From NCBI GenBank assembly GCA_025935655.1, contig JAICUV010000048.1, positions 1 through 16,405 on the forward strand: a DNA stretch of 16,405 nucleotides, read 5' to 3'. A program made the position numbers and the translations under genes. Below are positions 1-6,562 of this stretch, piece after piece. Origin of the DNA: Chloroflexota bacterium (lineage in GTDB: Bacteria > Chloroflexota > Limnocylindria > Limnocylindrales > CSP1-4). Within the stretch, counting starts at the first letter, position 1. Every line of letters begins with the position of its first letter. The notes below the pieces were generated by a model, which saw only the letters and a program-made list of their open reading frames with translations, searched no databases and was not told the origin of the DNA.

Positions 1-960
1 GAGCCGCTCGATCCGGACTGGGACGGCGGCGCCTGGTACGGCCCCAGCTCCGGGACCTACTGGACGATCAACCCGCGCGAGTACGCGGACCCGCGCAAGC
101 ACGGCCCCGAGTACCTCGCCAGGGCGCGCACGGCGCTCCGGCGGGACCGTCGGGCGGCCGGCGACCCGCTCCCCGCTGACGAGGAAGGGGACGGCGACGT
201 CCGTCTCGGAGCGGACGCCGCGGACGACGCGAGCGCCGACGCTGGGGCACCCGGGCCCTCGCCGTCCACGGCGGCCAGCGGCGGCGACCCGCGCTGGCGA
301 TGGCGCGACCCCGCGGCCGGGGCCACTGGGCAGGGTGCCTCGACCACGGGCGGCGGAGCGGAGTGGGGGACCCGGAGCTGGCGGTACGACGGCCCGCCGC
401 CGGCCGACATCCCGGGCGAGCGACGGCGACCGGCGCCCGGCGACCCGCGCGCCACGCCGCGTCCGGCGACGGCGCAGGAACCACTGCCCGACCTCGAGTC
501 AATCGCGCGCCGGTTCGCGCCGCTCGCCCTCCTGGCGCTCGCCCGCCGGTCAGACCGCCGCTGGCGGCTGGTCCTGGCGCTCGTCGGGTGGCCGCCGCTG
601 GGGTATGCGGTCGGCACGCTGATCTCCACGCTGACCGGCTGCGCCGCCCTCTCCCCGTCGTGTCCGGAGCCGCTCACGATGGCGCCCCTCGTCGTCCAGC
701 CGCTCGTGGTCGCGGGCCTGTTCCTCGTCCCGCCGGCGGCCGCGGTCGCCGCGTTCGCCGCGGTCCTCGCGTTCGCGGTGGCCCTGCCGGTCGCGGCGGT
801 GCTGTCGGTCGGCAGCCTCCCGGAGTCGCGCGTCGGCGCCCCGGTCCTGGGCGTGCTCGTGGCCGTGGCGTACGTCGCCGGGCTCGCGTGGGGCGCCAAC
901 GCCGTGTGGCGCGCCCCCGGGACACCGGACGACGGCGGGGGCGGCACGCGCGGGCCGTAG
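1..960 (+). CDS. Multi-pass membrane protein of unknown function (5' end missing)
   Basis: The reading frame is open from the first base to a TAG at 958-960, so only the last 319 residues are visible and the start lies outside the window. The visible N-terminal part is rich in Trp, Tyr and Gly (GPSSGTYWTINPREYADPRK, near residues 14-33) and looks like a conserved soluble motif. Next comes a roughly 130-residue stretch rich in Ala, Gly, Pro, Asp and Arg, probably a disordered linker. The C-terminal third is strongly hydrophobic: one helix near residues 190-213, a long hydrophobic block near 229-270 that could hold two helices, and a last helix near 280-302. I do not recognise the family. The GC-rich third positions and the uninterrupted hydrophobic pattern support a real gene. 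It ends 9 bases before the next start, and its stop codon overlaps the probable -10 box of that gene. Confidence 0.75.
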   Translation, partial: EPLDPDWDGGAWYGPSSGTYWTINPREYADPRKHGPEYLARARTALRRDRRAAGDPLPADEEGDGDVRLGADAADDASADAGAPGPSPSTAASGGDPRWRWRDPAAGATGQGASTTGGGAEWGTRSWRYDGPPPADIPGERRRPAPGDPRATPRPATAQEPLPDLESIARRFAPLALLALARRSDRRWRLVLALVGWPPLGYAVGTLISTLTGCAALSPSCPEPLTMAPLVVQPLVVAGLFLVPPAAAVAAFAAVLAFAVALPVAAVLSVGSLPESRVGAPVLGVLVAVAYVAGLAWGANAVWRAPGTPDDGGGGTRGP

Positions 961-963
961 ACT
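958..963 (+). promoter_or_regulatory. Probable -10 box for the DtxR-family gene (leaderless)
   Basis: TAGACT lies exactly 6 bases before the ATG at 970, and there is no purine-rich ribosome binding site between them. This matches the TAnnnT-N6-7-ATG layout of leaderless promoters known from high-GC bacteria. The TAG of the box is also the stop codon of the upstream gene. No convincing -35 box is visible. Confidence 0.5.
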
Positions 964-969
964 GGCGGC

Positions 970-1698
970 ATGCAGCGCCGCCAGGGATCCGACATCTCCG
1001 CCGCCGCCCAGGAGTACCTGCTCGCGCTCCGCGTGATGGGCTCGGACGGGCGCGTCGCCACGACGGCCCAGCTCGGGCGCCACGTGGGGGTGTCCACGCA
1101 GGCCGCGAGCGAGATGTGCCGCCGCCTCGCCGCGGACGGGCTGCTGGAGCCGGCGACCGGCCGCGGCCTCGCGCTGACGGCCGCCGGGCGCGCGGCCGCG
1201 GACGGCATCTTCCGCCGCCACGCCCTGCTCGAATGGCTGCTGACCTCCGTGGTGGGCCTGTCGTGGGCGGAGAGCGACGTCGAGGCGATGCGCCTCCAGG
1301 GTGCGCTCTCGCCGCGCGTGGAATCGAAGCTGGACGAGCTCCTGGGGCATCCCGAGACGTGCCCCCACGGCAACCCGATCGACCTCGAGACCGCCCGCCG
1401 CCGTCCGGCCGGGATCCCGCTGTCCGAGCTCGAGTCCGGCGCCAAGGCGACCGTGCTCCGGATCACCGAGGAGGCGGAGGAGGACGCGGGCCTGCTGTCC
1501 TACCTCGAGGCGCGCGCGCTCACCCCCGGCGCCCACGTGACGGTCCTCGCCCGATCCGAGAGCCTCGACTCGCTGACGCTGGACGGCCCGCGCGGTCGCG
1601 CCACGCTCGGCCTCCGTCCCGCGGCCCTGATCCGCGTCCTCGAGGGCGAGGCCGACCCGACGCTGTTCCACCACGTGCCCGCGTCGCTCGCCGGGTAG
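970..1698 (+). CDS. DtxR/MntR-family metal-dependent transcriptional regulator
   Basis: The 242-residue protein has the three-part DtxR layout: an N-terminal winged helix-turn-helix (residues about 10-72, HTH around 31-52), a dimerisation and metal-binding helix region (about 75-140), and a C-terminal SH3-like/FeoA domain (about 147-232). Family members sense Fe2+ or Mn2+ in the cytoplasm and repress metal uptake genes. The ancillary ligands His84 and Glu88 (RRHALLE) align with DtxR His79 and Glu83. The primary site is changed: where DtxR has Cys102, Glu105 and His106, this protein has Met107, Gln110 and Gly111, and the Met10 position is Glu15. A CPHGNPI segment (131-137) follows and could supply other ligands. 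Membership of the family is clear, but the metal and the target genes are not. No metal transporter is adjacent. The ATG at 970 is chosen because it fits both the family N-terminus and the -10 box. Confidence 0.9.
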   Translation: MQRRQGSDISAAAQEYLLALRVMGSDGRVATTAQLGRHVGVSTQAASEMCRRLAADGLLEPATGRGLALTAAGRAAADGIFRRHALLEWLLTSVVGLSWAESDVEAMRLQGALSPRVESKLDELLGHPETCPHGNPIDLETARRRPAGIPLSELESGAKATVLRITEEAEEDAGLLSYLEARALTPGAHVTVLARSESLDSLTLDGPRGRATLGLRPAALIRVLEGEADPTLFHHVPASLAG

Positions 1699-1726
1699 CC
1701 GCCGGGGGATCCCGCCGCGGGCCCCA

Positions 1727-1732
1727 TACAAT
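1727..1732 (+). promoter_or_regulatory. Probable -10 box of gltX (leaderless)
   Basis: TACAAT, a near-consensus -10 hexamer, is followed by exactly 6 bases and the ATG at 1739. No Shine-Dalgarno is present. The geometry is identical to that upstream of the DtxR-family gene and places the transcription start at or next to the start codon. Confidence 0.6.
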
Positions 1733-1738
1733 CGCGTG

Positions 1739-3241
1739 ATGCGATCCGACATCCGCGTGCGCATCGCGCCGAGCCCGACGGGCCCCCTCCACATCGGCAC
1801 CGCGCGCACCGCCCTGTTCAACTACCTGTTCGCGCGCCACACCGGCGGCACGTTCGTCCTCCGGCTCGAGGACACGGACGTGGCGCGGAGCACCACGGCG
1901 TTCGAGAAGGACATCCTCGACGGGCTCCACTGGCTGGGGATCACGTGGGACGAGGGCCCCGGCATCGAGGGCCGCGAGGAGACCGGGCCGTACGCCCCGT
2001 ACCGCCAGATGGCGCGACTTCCCCAGTACGCGGCCGCGGCGGCGCGGCTGCTGGCAACCGACAACGCCTACCCCTGCTTCTGCACGCCCGAGGAGCTGGA
2101 CGCGGACCGCAAGGCGCAGGAGGCGCAGAAGCTGCCCCCGCGCTACGTCGGGCGGTGCGCGGCGCTGACCCCGGCCGAGCGCGCCGCCAAGGAGGCCGAG
2201 GGCCGCCGCGGCGCGCTCCGGTTCCGCGTGCGCTCCGGTGTCGTCGGCTGGAACGACATCATCCGCGACCGCATCGAGATCGACACCTCCAACCTGGGCG
2301 GCGACTTCGTCATCGTCCGGGCTGACGGGACGCCGCTGTACCACTTCACGGTGGTCGTGGACGACATGGCGATGGCGATCAGCCACGTGATCCGTGGCGA
2401 GGACCACGTCAGCAACACCCCCAAGCACATCCTGCTGTTCCAGGCGCTGGGCTACGAGGTGCCCGAGTTCGGCCACCTGCCGCTCATCCTCAACCCGGAC
2501 GGGACGAAGATGAGCAAGCGCAAGAGCCAGACCGCGGTCGCCGACTACATCGCGCAAGGGTTCACGCGCGAGGCGCTGGTCAACTACTTCGCCTTTCTCG
2601 GCTGGTCGCCCGGCACGGAGGAGGAGGTGTTCACCCTCGAGGAGCTCGGCGAGCGGTTCGACCTCCACAAGGTCCAGAAGGGCGGTGCCCGCTTCGATCG
2701 CGAGCGGCTCGAGTGGCTCAACGGCCAGTGGATCCGGAAGCTCGACGACGAGGAGCTCATCGCGCGGCTCCGCCCGTTCCTCGAGGCCGCGGCCGTGGCC
2801 GGCGAGATCGGGCGCCAGCCGACGGACGACGAGCTGCGAACGCTCCTGCCGATCGTGCGCGAGCGCATCCCGACCCTGGCCTCGCTGCCCGAGCTCGTGG
2901 GCTTCCTGTGGACCGACGACATCGCGGTGGACCCGGCATCGATCATCCCCAAGCGGTGGGACGCCGCCACGACGCACGACGGGCTCGCCGCCGCTCGCGA
3001 GGTGCTCGCCGCGCACGACGCCGTGACCTGGGAGGCGGACGAGCTGGAGCCGCCGCTCCGGGAGCTCGTCGAGGCCCGCGGCTGGAAGGCGGGGGACCTG
3101 TTCATGGCGATCCGGGTGGCGACGACCGGCAAGACGGCCACGCCGCCGCTGTTCGACACGCTCGTCGCCCTCGGCCGGGATCGGACCCTCGCCCGGCTCG
3201 ACGCCGCGATCGCGAGCCTCTCGGCGCCCGCCGGCACCTGA
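1739..3241 (+). CDS. gltX: Glutamyl-tRNA synthetase
   Basis: This cytoplasmic class I aminoacyl-tRNA synthetase charges tRNA-Glu, and in bacteria lacking GlnRS also tRNA-Gln. The 500-residue length is normal. The catalytic Rossmann fold begins with IAPSPTGPLHIGTARTALFN, whose HIG (18-20) is the HIGH-type signature. KMSKR at 257-261 is the second ATP-binding signature. Cys113, Cys115, Tyr136 and Cys140 form the CxC...YxxxC zinc-binding insert found in many bacterial GluRS. The C-terminal half (about 310-500) is the helical anticodon-binding region. A GTG at 1736 directly precedes the ATG at 1739. I chose the ATG because it sits 6 bases from the TACAAT box. The GNAT gene follows 11 bases after the stop and is probably co-transcribed. 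Whether the enzyme is discriminating cannot be told here. Confidence 0.97.
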   Translation: MRSDIRVRIAPSPTGPLHIGTARTALFNYLFARHTGGTFVLRLEDTDVARSTTAFEKDILDGLHWLGITWDEGPGIEGREETGPYAPYRQMARLPQYAAAAARLLATDNAYPCFCTPEELDADRKAQEAQKLPPRYVGRCAALTPAERAAKEAEGRRGALRFRVRSGVVGWNDIIRDRIEIDTSNLGGDFVIVRADGTPLYHFTVVVDDMAMAISHVIRGEDHVSNTPKHILLFQALGYEVPEFGHLPLILNPDGTKMSKRKSQTAVADYIAQGFTREALVNYFAFLGWSPGTEEEVFTLEELGERFDLHKVQKGGARFDRERLEWLNGQWIRKLDDEELIARLRPFLEAAAVAGEIGRQPTDDELRTLLPIVRERIPTLASLPELVGFLWTDDIAVDPASIIPKRWDAATTHDGLAAAREVLAAHDAVTWEADELEPPLRELVEARGWKAGDLFMAIRVATTGKTATPPLFDTLVALGRDRTLARLDAAIASLSAPAGT

Positions 3242-3252
3242 CCGCGGCCGCC

Positions 3253-3669
3253 GTGATCGAGTACCGCGCCTCGCCCGACGCGCTCGCCGGCCTGACCGAG
3301 GAGGACCTGGCCGGCGGCTTCTTCGAGGGCTGGCCCCATCCGCCGACGCCGGCGGTCCACCTCGCGCACCTCCGTGGGGCCGAGGTCGCGATCCTGGCGA
3401 TCGATGCCGACACCGGCGCCGTGGTGGGGTTCGTGACCGCGCTTGGCGACGGGGTCCTGGCGGCCTTCATCCCGCTGCTCGAGGTCCTGCCCGCATACCG
3501 CGGGCGTGGCATCGGCGGCGAGCTCGTCCGCCGGGTGCTCGCCCGGCTGTCGGATCGCTACAGCGTCGACCTCGTCTGCGACCCGCACCTCGTGCCGTTC
3601 TACGAGCGGCTCGGCGGCACACGGCTGGACGGCGTCGGGTGGCGCAATCGGGCCGTGCTCGAACCGTGA
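3253..3669 (+). CDS. GNAT-family N-acetyltransferase
   Basis: This is a 138-residue single-domain protein with a GTG start 11 bases after the gltX stop. The acetyl-CoA binding motif A is clear: a hydrophobic beta strand (FIPLLEVLPAY, 72-82) followed by the pyrophosphate-binding loop RGRGIGGEL (83-91). Near residues 115-121 PFYERLG matches the usual C-terminal GNAT element. Members transfer an acetyl group from acetyl-CoA to an amine; the substrate (small molecule, protein or tRNA) cannot be inferred. There is no transmembrane segment or signal peptide. The close spacing suggests co-transcription with gltX. The stop codon region overlaps the first repeat of a PHO box that probably drives the next gene. 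Confidence 0.85.
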   Translation: MIEYRASPDALAGLTEEDLAGGFFEGWPHPPTPAVHLAHLRGAEVAILAIDADTGAVVGFVTALGDGVLAAFIPLLEVLPAYRGRGIGGELVRRVLARLSDRYSVDLVCDPHLVPFYERLGGTRLDGVGWRNRAVLEP

Positions 3670-3693
3670 ACACGCTGTGAACATGGCGTTAAC
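3666..3693 (+). promoter_or_regulatory. PHO box: three GTGAAC-type hexamers at 11-bp period
   Basis: GTGAAC (3666-3671), GTGAAC (3677-3682) and GTTAAC (3688-3693) are spaced exactly 11 bases start to start. Read on the other strand the units are GTTAAC/GTTCAC, the core of the actinobacterial PhoP and RegX3 box. An 11-bp direct repeat is the geometry bound by PhoB-class response regulators. The array sits directly upstream of such a regulator, so autoregulation is likely. A GACGAT hexamer at 3704-3709 lies 10 bases downstream and could be the -10 box, the spacing seen at PhoB-activated promoters. Binding itself is inferred. Confidence 0.65.
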
Positions 3694-3718
3694 AGGCGAG
3701 GGCGACGATCGGCCGCGA

Positions 3719-4423
3719 ATGGCACGCACGATCCTCGTCGTGGACGACGAGACGACCCTCCGGGAGACCCTCGTCGAAGCCCTCGAGATGGAGGGCTATC
3801 GGGCGGTCGCCGCGGCGGATGGCCGCGCCGCCCTGGAGCAGTTCCGGGCCGAGCGCCCGGACCTCGTCCTGCTCGACCTGATGCTCCCCGAGCTCTCCGG
3901 CGTCGAGGTCTGCCGCATCCTCCGTGCCGAGTCCGCCGTGCCGATCATCATGCTCACCGCGAAGGACTCCGAGGTCGACAAGGTCGTGGGCCTGGAGCTC
4001 GGTGCGGACGACTACGTCACCAAGCCGTTCTCGCTGCGCGAGCTCACGGCGCGGATCCGCGCGATCTTCCGGCGGGCCGACCAGGCCGCGGCCCCCGCGG
4101 TCGCGGGCCCGGACGCGTCGGCACCGGTCAACGTCGGGCGCGTGGAGGTGGACCTCGCGGGCCACCGGCTGCTGCGCGACGGCGAGGCCGTCCCGGTGAA
4201 GCCGAAGGCGTTCGAGCTCCTGGCGTTCCTCATGCGCCACCAGGGCCAGGTGTTCACGCGCGACCAGCTGCTGGAGCGGGTGTGGGGCTACGACTACGCG
4301 GGCGAGTCCCGGACGGTCGACGTCCACGTGCACTGGCTGCGCGGCGAGCTCGAGGAGGACCCGGCGACGCCGGTCCATCTCCAGACGGTGCGCGGCGTGG
4401 GCTACGTCCTGCGCAAGGGCTAG
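3719..4423 (+). CDS. OmpR/PhoB-class response regulator, RegX3/PhoP-like
   Basis: This 234-residue DNA-binding response regulator is probably the phosphate-response regulator. The receiver domain (1-118) has the acidic pair Asp9/Asp10, phospho-acceptor Asp53 (LLDLMLPE), Thr80 and Lys102 (TKPF). After a short Ala/Pro-rich linker, a winged-helix output domain (about 134-232) carries KPKAFELLAFL, SRTVDVHVHWLR and VRGVGYVL. The stretch VGLELGADDYVTKPFSLREL resembles RegX3 and PhoB proteins. I chose the ATG at 3719 because MARTILVVDDE is the standard start. An in-frame ATG at 3683 would put the start inside the PHO box. No histidine kinase is next to it; the best candidate partner is the PhoR/SenX3-like kinase at 10641. 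The fold is certain and the phosphate role is well supported by the box and by Pit nearby. Symbols regX3 or phoP would be reasonable but unproven. Confidence 0.93.
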   Translation: MARTILVVDDETTLRETLVEALEMEGYRAVAAADGRAALEQFRAERPDLVLLDLMLPELSGVEVCRILRAESAVPIIMLTAKDSEVDKVVGLELGADDYVTKPFSLRELTARIRAIFRRADQAAAPAVAGPDASAPVNVGRVEVDLAGHRLLRDGEAVPVKPKAFELLAFLMRHQGQVFTRDQLLERVWGYDYAGESRTVDVHVHWLRGELEEDPATPVHLQTVRGVGYVLRKG

Positions 4424-4443
4424 CGCTCCGGCGCCCGGTGCGG

Positions 4444-4449
4444 CACGAT
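4444..4449 (+). promoter_or_regulatory. Possible weak -10 box for the O-methyltransferase gene
   Basis: CACGAT ends 6 bases before the ATG at 4456, at the same distance as the better boxes in this window. It matches only the A and final T of TAnnnT. Co-transcription from the response regulator 32 bases upstream is equally possible. Confidence 0.25.
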
Positions 4450-4455
4450 CCGTCG

Positions 4456-5115
4456 ATGTCGAAGTCGTTCCATCTCCCCGACCAGGTCCAGGCGTACGTC
4501 CTCGCCCACGGCGTGCGCGAGCCGGCGATCCTCGCCCGCCTCCGCGACGAGACCGCCCGCCACCCGCGGGCCCAGATGCAGATCGCCCCCGAGCAGGGCG
4601 CCGTCCTGCGCTTCCTCGTGGAGCTGCTGAACGCCCGCCGCTGCCTCGAGATCGGGACGTTCACGGGGTACTCGTCGCTCGCGGTGGCGCTTGCGATGCC
4701 CGATGACGGCACGATCGTGTGCTGCGACGTCTCAGACGAGTACACGCAGATCGCCCGCCGCTACTGGGCCGATGCCGGCGTGGCGCACAAGATGGACCTC
4801 CGGATCGGGCCGGCGGTCGAGACGCTGGACGCGCTCCTGGCCGACGGCGCAGGGGCGTCCTTCGACCTCGCGTTCATCGACGCGGACAAGCACCGCTACC
4901 CCGACTACTGGGAGCGCTGCGTCGCGCTCGTGCGACCGGGCGGCGTCATCGCCGTGGACAACGTCCTGTGGAGCGGCGACGTCGCGGACCCGGCCGTCAC
5001 GGACCGGGACACGGTCGCGCTGCGCCGGGTCAACGAGATCATCGACGGGGACGAGCGGGTGACCCCCGTGATGCTCTCGATCGCGGACGGGATGACGCTC
5101 GCGCGCAGGCGCTGA
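4456..5115 (+). CDS. SAM-dependent O-methyltransferase, catechol/caffeoyl-CoA type
   Basis: This is a 219-residue class I methyltransferase of the COMT/CCoAOMT family (Methyltransf_3), the usual length for these soluble cation-dependent enzymes. Motif I, which binds S-adenosylmethionine, is EIGTFTGYSS (65-74). The divalent-metal site of the family is visible as Asp142 in FIDADK (140-145) and Asp168-Asn169 in AVDNVLWSG (166-174). Members methylate a hydroxyl of catechol-like or other small aromatic acceptors; the natural substrate is unknown. The gene starts 32 bases after the response regulator, without a clear ribosome binding site. It ends 12 bases before the stop codon of a convergent minus-strand gene, leaving almost no room for a terminator. 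Confidence 0.9.
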   Translation: MSKSFHLPDQVQAYVLAHGVREPAILARLRDETARHPRAQMQIAPEQGAVLRFLVELLNARRCLEIGTFTGYSSLAVALAMPDDGTIVCCDVSDEYTQIARRYWADAGVAHKMDLRIGPAVETLDALLADGAGASFDLAFIDADKHRYPDYWERCVALVRPGGVIAVDNVLWSGDVADPAVTDRDTVALRRVNEIIDGDERVTPVMLSIADGMTLARRR

Positions 5116-5127
5116 TCGCCGACGAGG

Positions 5128-5823
5128 TCAGCCGGGGGCATCCGGGCTCGGGAAGCGGGCCTCCACGAACCGGCTCTGGCGCTCGAAGGTGCGGACCCCC
5201 AGGCCCATGAGGGCGGCGGTGGTCGCGAACCCCACCGCAAGCCCGGCGACCAGCGCGAGCCGCGAGTCGCCGCCGAGCGTCACGACGACCGCCGCCGCCA
5301 GGCCGCCGGCGATCGCGGCGTTGATCACCGAGAGCATGCCGGGCATCGTCGTGAGGCCGTGGACCACGTTGAGCTGCACGGAAGGACGCTCCGGGCGCGC
5401 GCCGTAGATGGAGAGGACGCTGCCGATGTCGTCGTGGCTGCCGGTGGAGAAGTACGGCTCGAGGGTGGGCACCATCTCCAGGTAGGCGTGGCGGATGCGG
5501 TTCATCGCCTGGAGCGCCTTCAGCTCCTCGCTGCTGGCGCCGATGAGCCGCCCGAGCGTGGCGAGCCCGACGAACAGGACCAGCGCGAGCACCGCGACCA
5601 CGATGAGCGGGAAGTCCGCGCCGCCCCCGCCACCACCCTGGTACACGAACCCGAGCGCCACCAGCGAGGCCGACAGGAGCGTCAGGAACATGCTCCCGCG
5701 GGAGAAGAACTCGTTGTACACGAGCGACCTCGCCGTGAGCAGGCTCCAGTGCTCTGTGCTCAGGATCTGGAGCGCCCGGGGATCCGCCAGGTGCGGGGGT
5801 CCGGGCGGCGTAGCCTCGTCCAT
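5128..5823 (-). CDS. Four-helix membrane protein of unknown function
   Basis: The protein has 231 residues. A short cytoplasmic-looking N-terminus contains ALQILSTEHWSLLTARSL (17-34), which looks conserved. Two pairs of hydrophobic helices follow: about 45-61 and 70-94, then after an 65-residue soluble loop 162-183 and 188-210. A run of six glycines (63-68) separates helices 1 and 2. I recall similar uncharacterised proteins in Actinobacteria and Chloroflexota but cannot name a domain. The start at 5823 is supported by GGAG six bases upstream on the minus strand. A further upstream in-frame ATG at 5880 exists but lacks such a site. The gene lies 88 bases downstream of the Pit/DUF47 pair on the same strand, so it could be transcribed with them. 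A link to phosphate transport is only positional. Confidence 0.8.
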   Translation of the reverse strand: MDEATPPGPPHLADPRALQILSTEHWSLLTARSLVYNEFFSRGSMFLTLLSASLVALGFVYQGGGGGGADFPLIVVAVLALVLFVGLATLGRLIGASSEELKALQAMNRIRHAYLEMVPTLEPYFSTGSHDDIGSVLSIYGARPERPSVQLNVVHGLTTMPGMLSVINAAIAGGLAAAVVVTLGGDSRLALVAGLAVGFATTAALMGLGVRTFERQSRFVEARFPSPDAPG

Positions 5824-5911
5824 GTGCGTCTCCGCGCTCGTCAGCCGGCGGGACGGCCGGCGCGCGGGACGATCATGCACCGCCGCGCGACGGCGCGTGC
5901 GTCTGCGGGCG

Positions 5912-6523
5912 TCAGGCCTTGGTGAGGATCCGCTCGATGACCTCGGCCGCGTCCTCGGCCGCGTCGATCGTCTCCTCGAGCGAGGAGTAGAGCTCGCGCA
6001 GCTTGATGACCTCCAGCGCGTCGTGCCCGCCGCGGAACAACCGGCCGATGGCGGCGCGTGAGAGGCCGTCCGCCTTGTGCTCGATCTCGTGGATCTGCTG
6101 GAGGTGCGCCCCGACGTCGCGCTTGTGCTCCATCTTCGTCAGCGCCTCGAGCAGCTGGACCGCCTGCCCGGCGAGCAGCCCGACGAGCTGCTTGACGTCC
6201 TCGTCCGGCGCCTCGATGCCGTAGATGAGGAACGTCTCCGCTGTCGCCTGGATCCCGTCCACGACGTCGTCGAGGTGGACGACGAGCTCGTGGATGTCCT
6301 CGCGGTCGAACGGGGTGATGAAGCTCTTCTGGAGGCGGGCGGCCACCTCGTCGTCGATCTGGTCGCCACGCTTCTCGAGGACCTGGATCTCCGCGACCCG
6401 CTCCTCGAGCCGGTCGTAGCTGTTGACCATGGCCTCGAGCTTGCGGGCGGCCTCGAGCAGGTTCTCGCCGTCCCGGATGAACAGGTCGTAGAACTTCTCA
6501 TCTTTGGGGATCAGGCGGACCAT
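5912..6523 (-). CDS. DUF47/PhoU-like Pit accessory protein
   Basis: This is a 203-residue, highly charged, all-helical protein of the DUF47 (PhoU_div, YkaA-like) family. The start MVRLIPKDEKFYDLFIRDGE is typical, followed by long amphipathic helices with heptad-like spacing. FDREDIHELVVHLDDVVDGI (near 71-90) is a PhoU-like acidic motif, and HEIEHKADGLSR (about 144-155) is a second metal-binding-type E/D-rich segment. Family members are encoded next to low-affinity phosphate permeases and are thought to modulate the transporter from the cytoplasmic side. Here the gene lies 39 bases downstream of pit on the same strand, the classic arrangement. The ATG at 6523 is preceded by GGAGG with 6 bases between, a strong Shine-Dalgarno. 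Length and motifs look intact. Confidence 0.93.
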   Translation of the reverse strand: MVRLIPKDEKFYDLFIRDGENLLEAARKLEAMVNSYDRLEERVAEIQVLEKRGDQIDDEVAARLQKSFITPFDREDIHELVVHLDDVVDGIQATAETFLIYGIEAPDEDVKQLVGLLAGQAVQLLEALTKMEHKRDVGAHLQQIHEIEHKADGLSRAAIGRLFRGGHDALEVIKLRELYSSLEETIDAAEDAAEVIERILTKA

Positions 6524-6562
6524 CGATGGCCTCCGGGCTGCAGGGTTCGGCGGGTGGGGCGC

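Noticed and set aside
5844..5861. GCCGGC repeated with a 6-base loop between DUF47 and the 4-helix protein gene, as a possible terminator
   Set aside because: Short self-complementary GC hexamers are common in such GC-rich sequence. There is no T-tract and the stem is only 6 bp.
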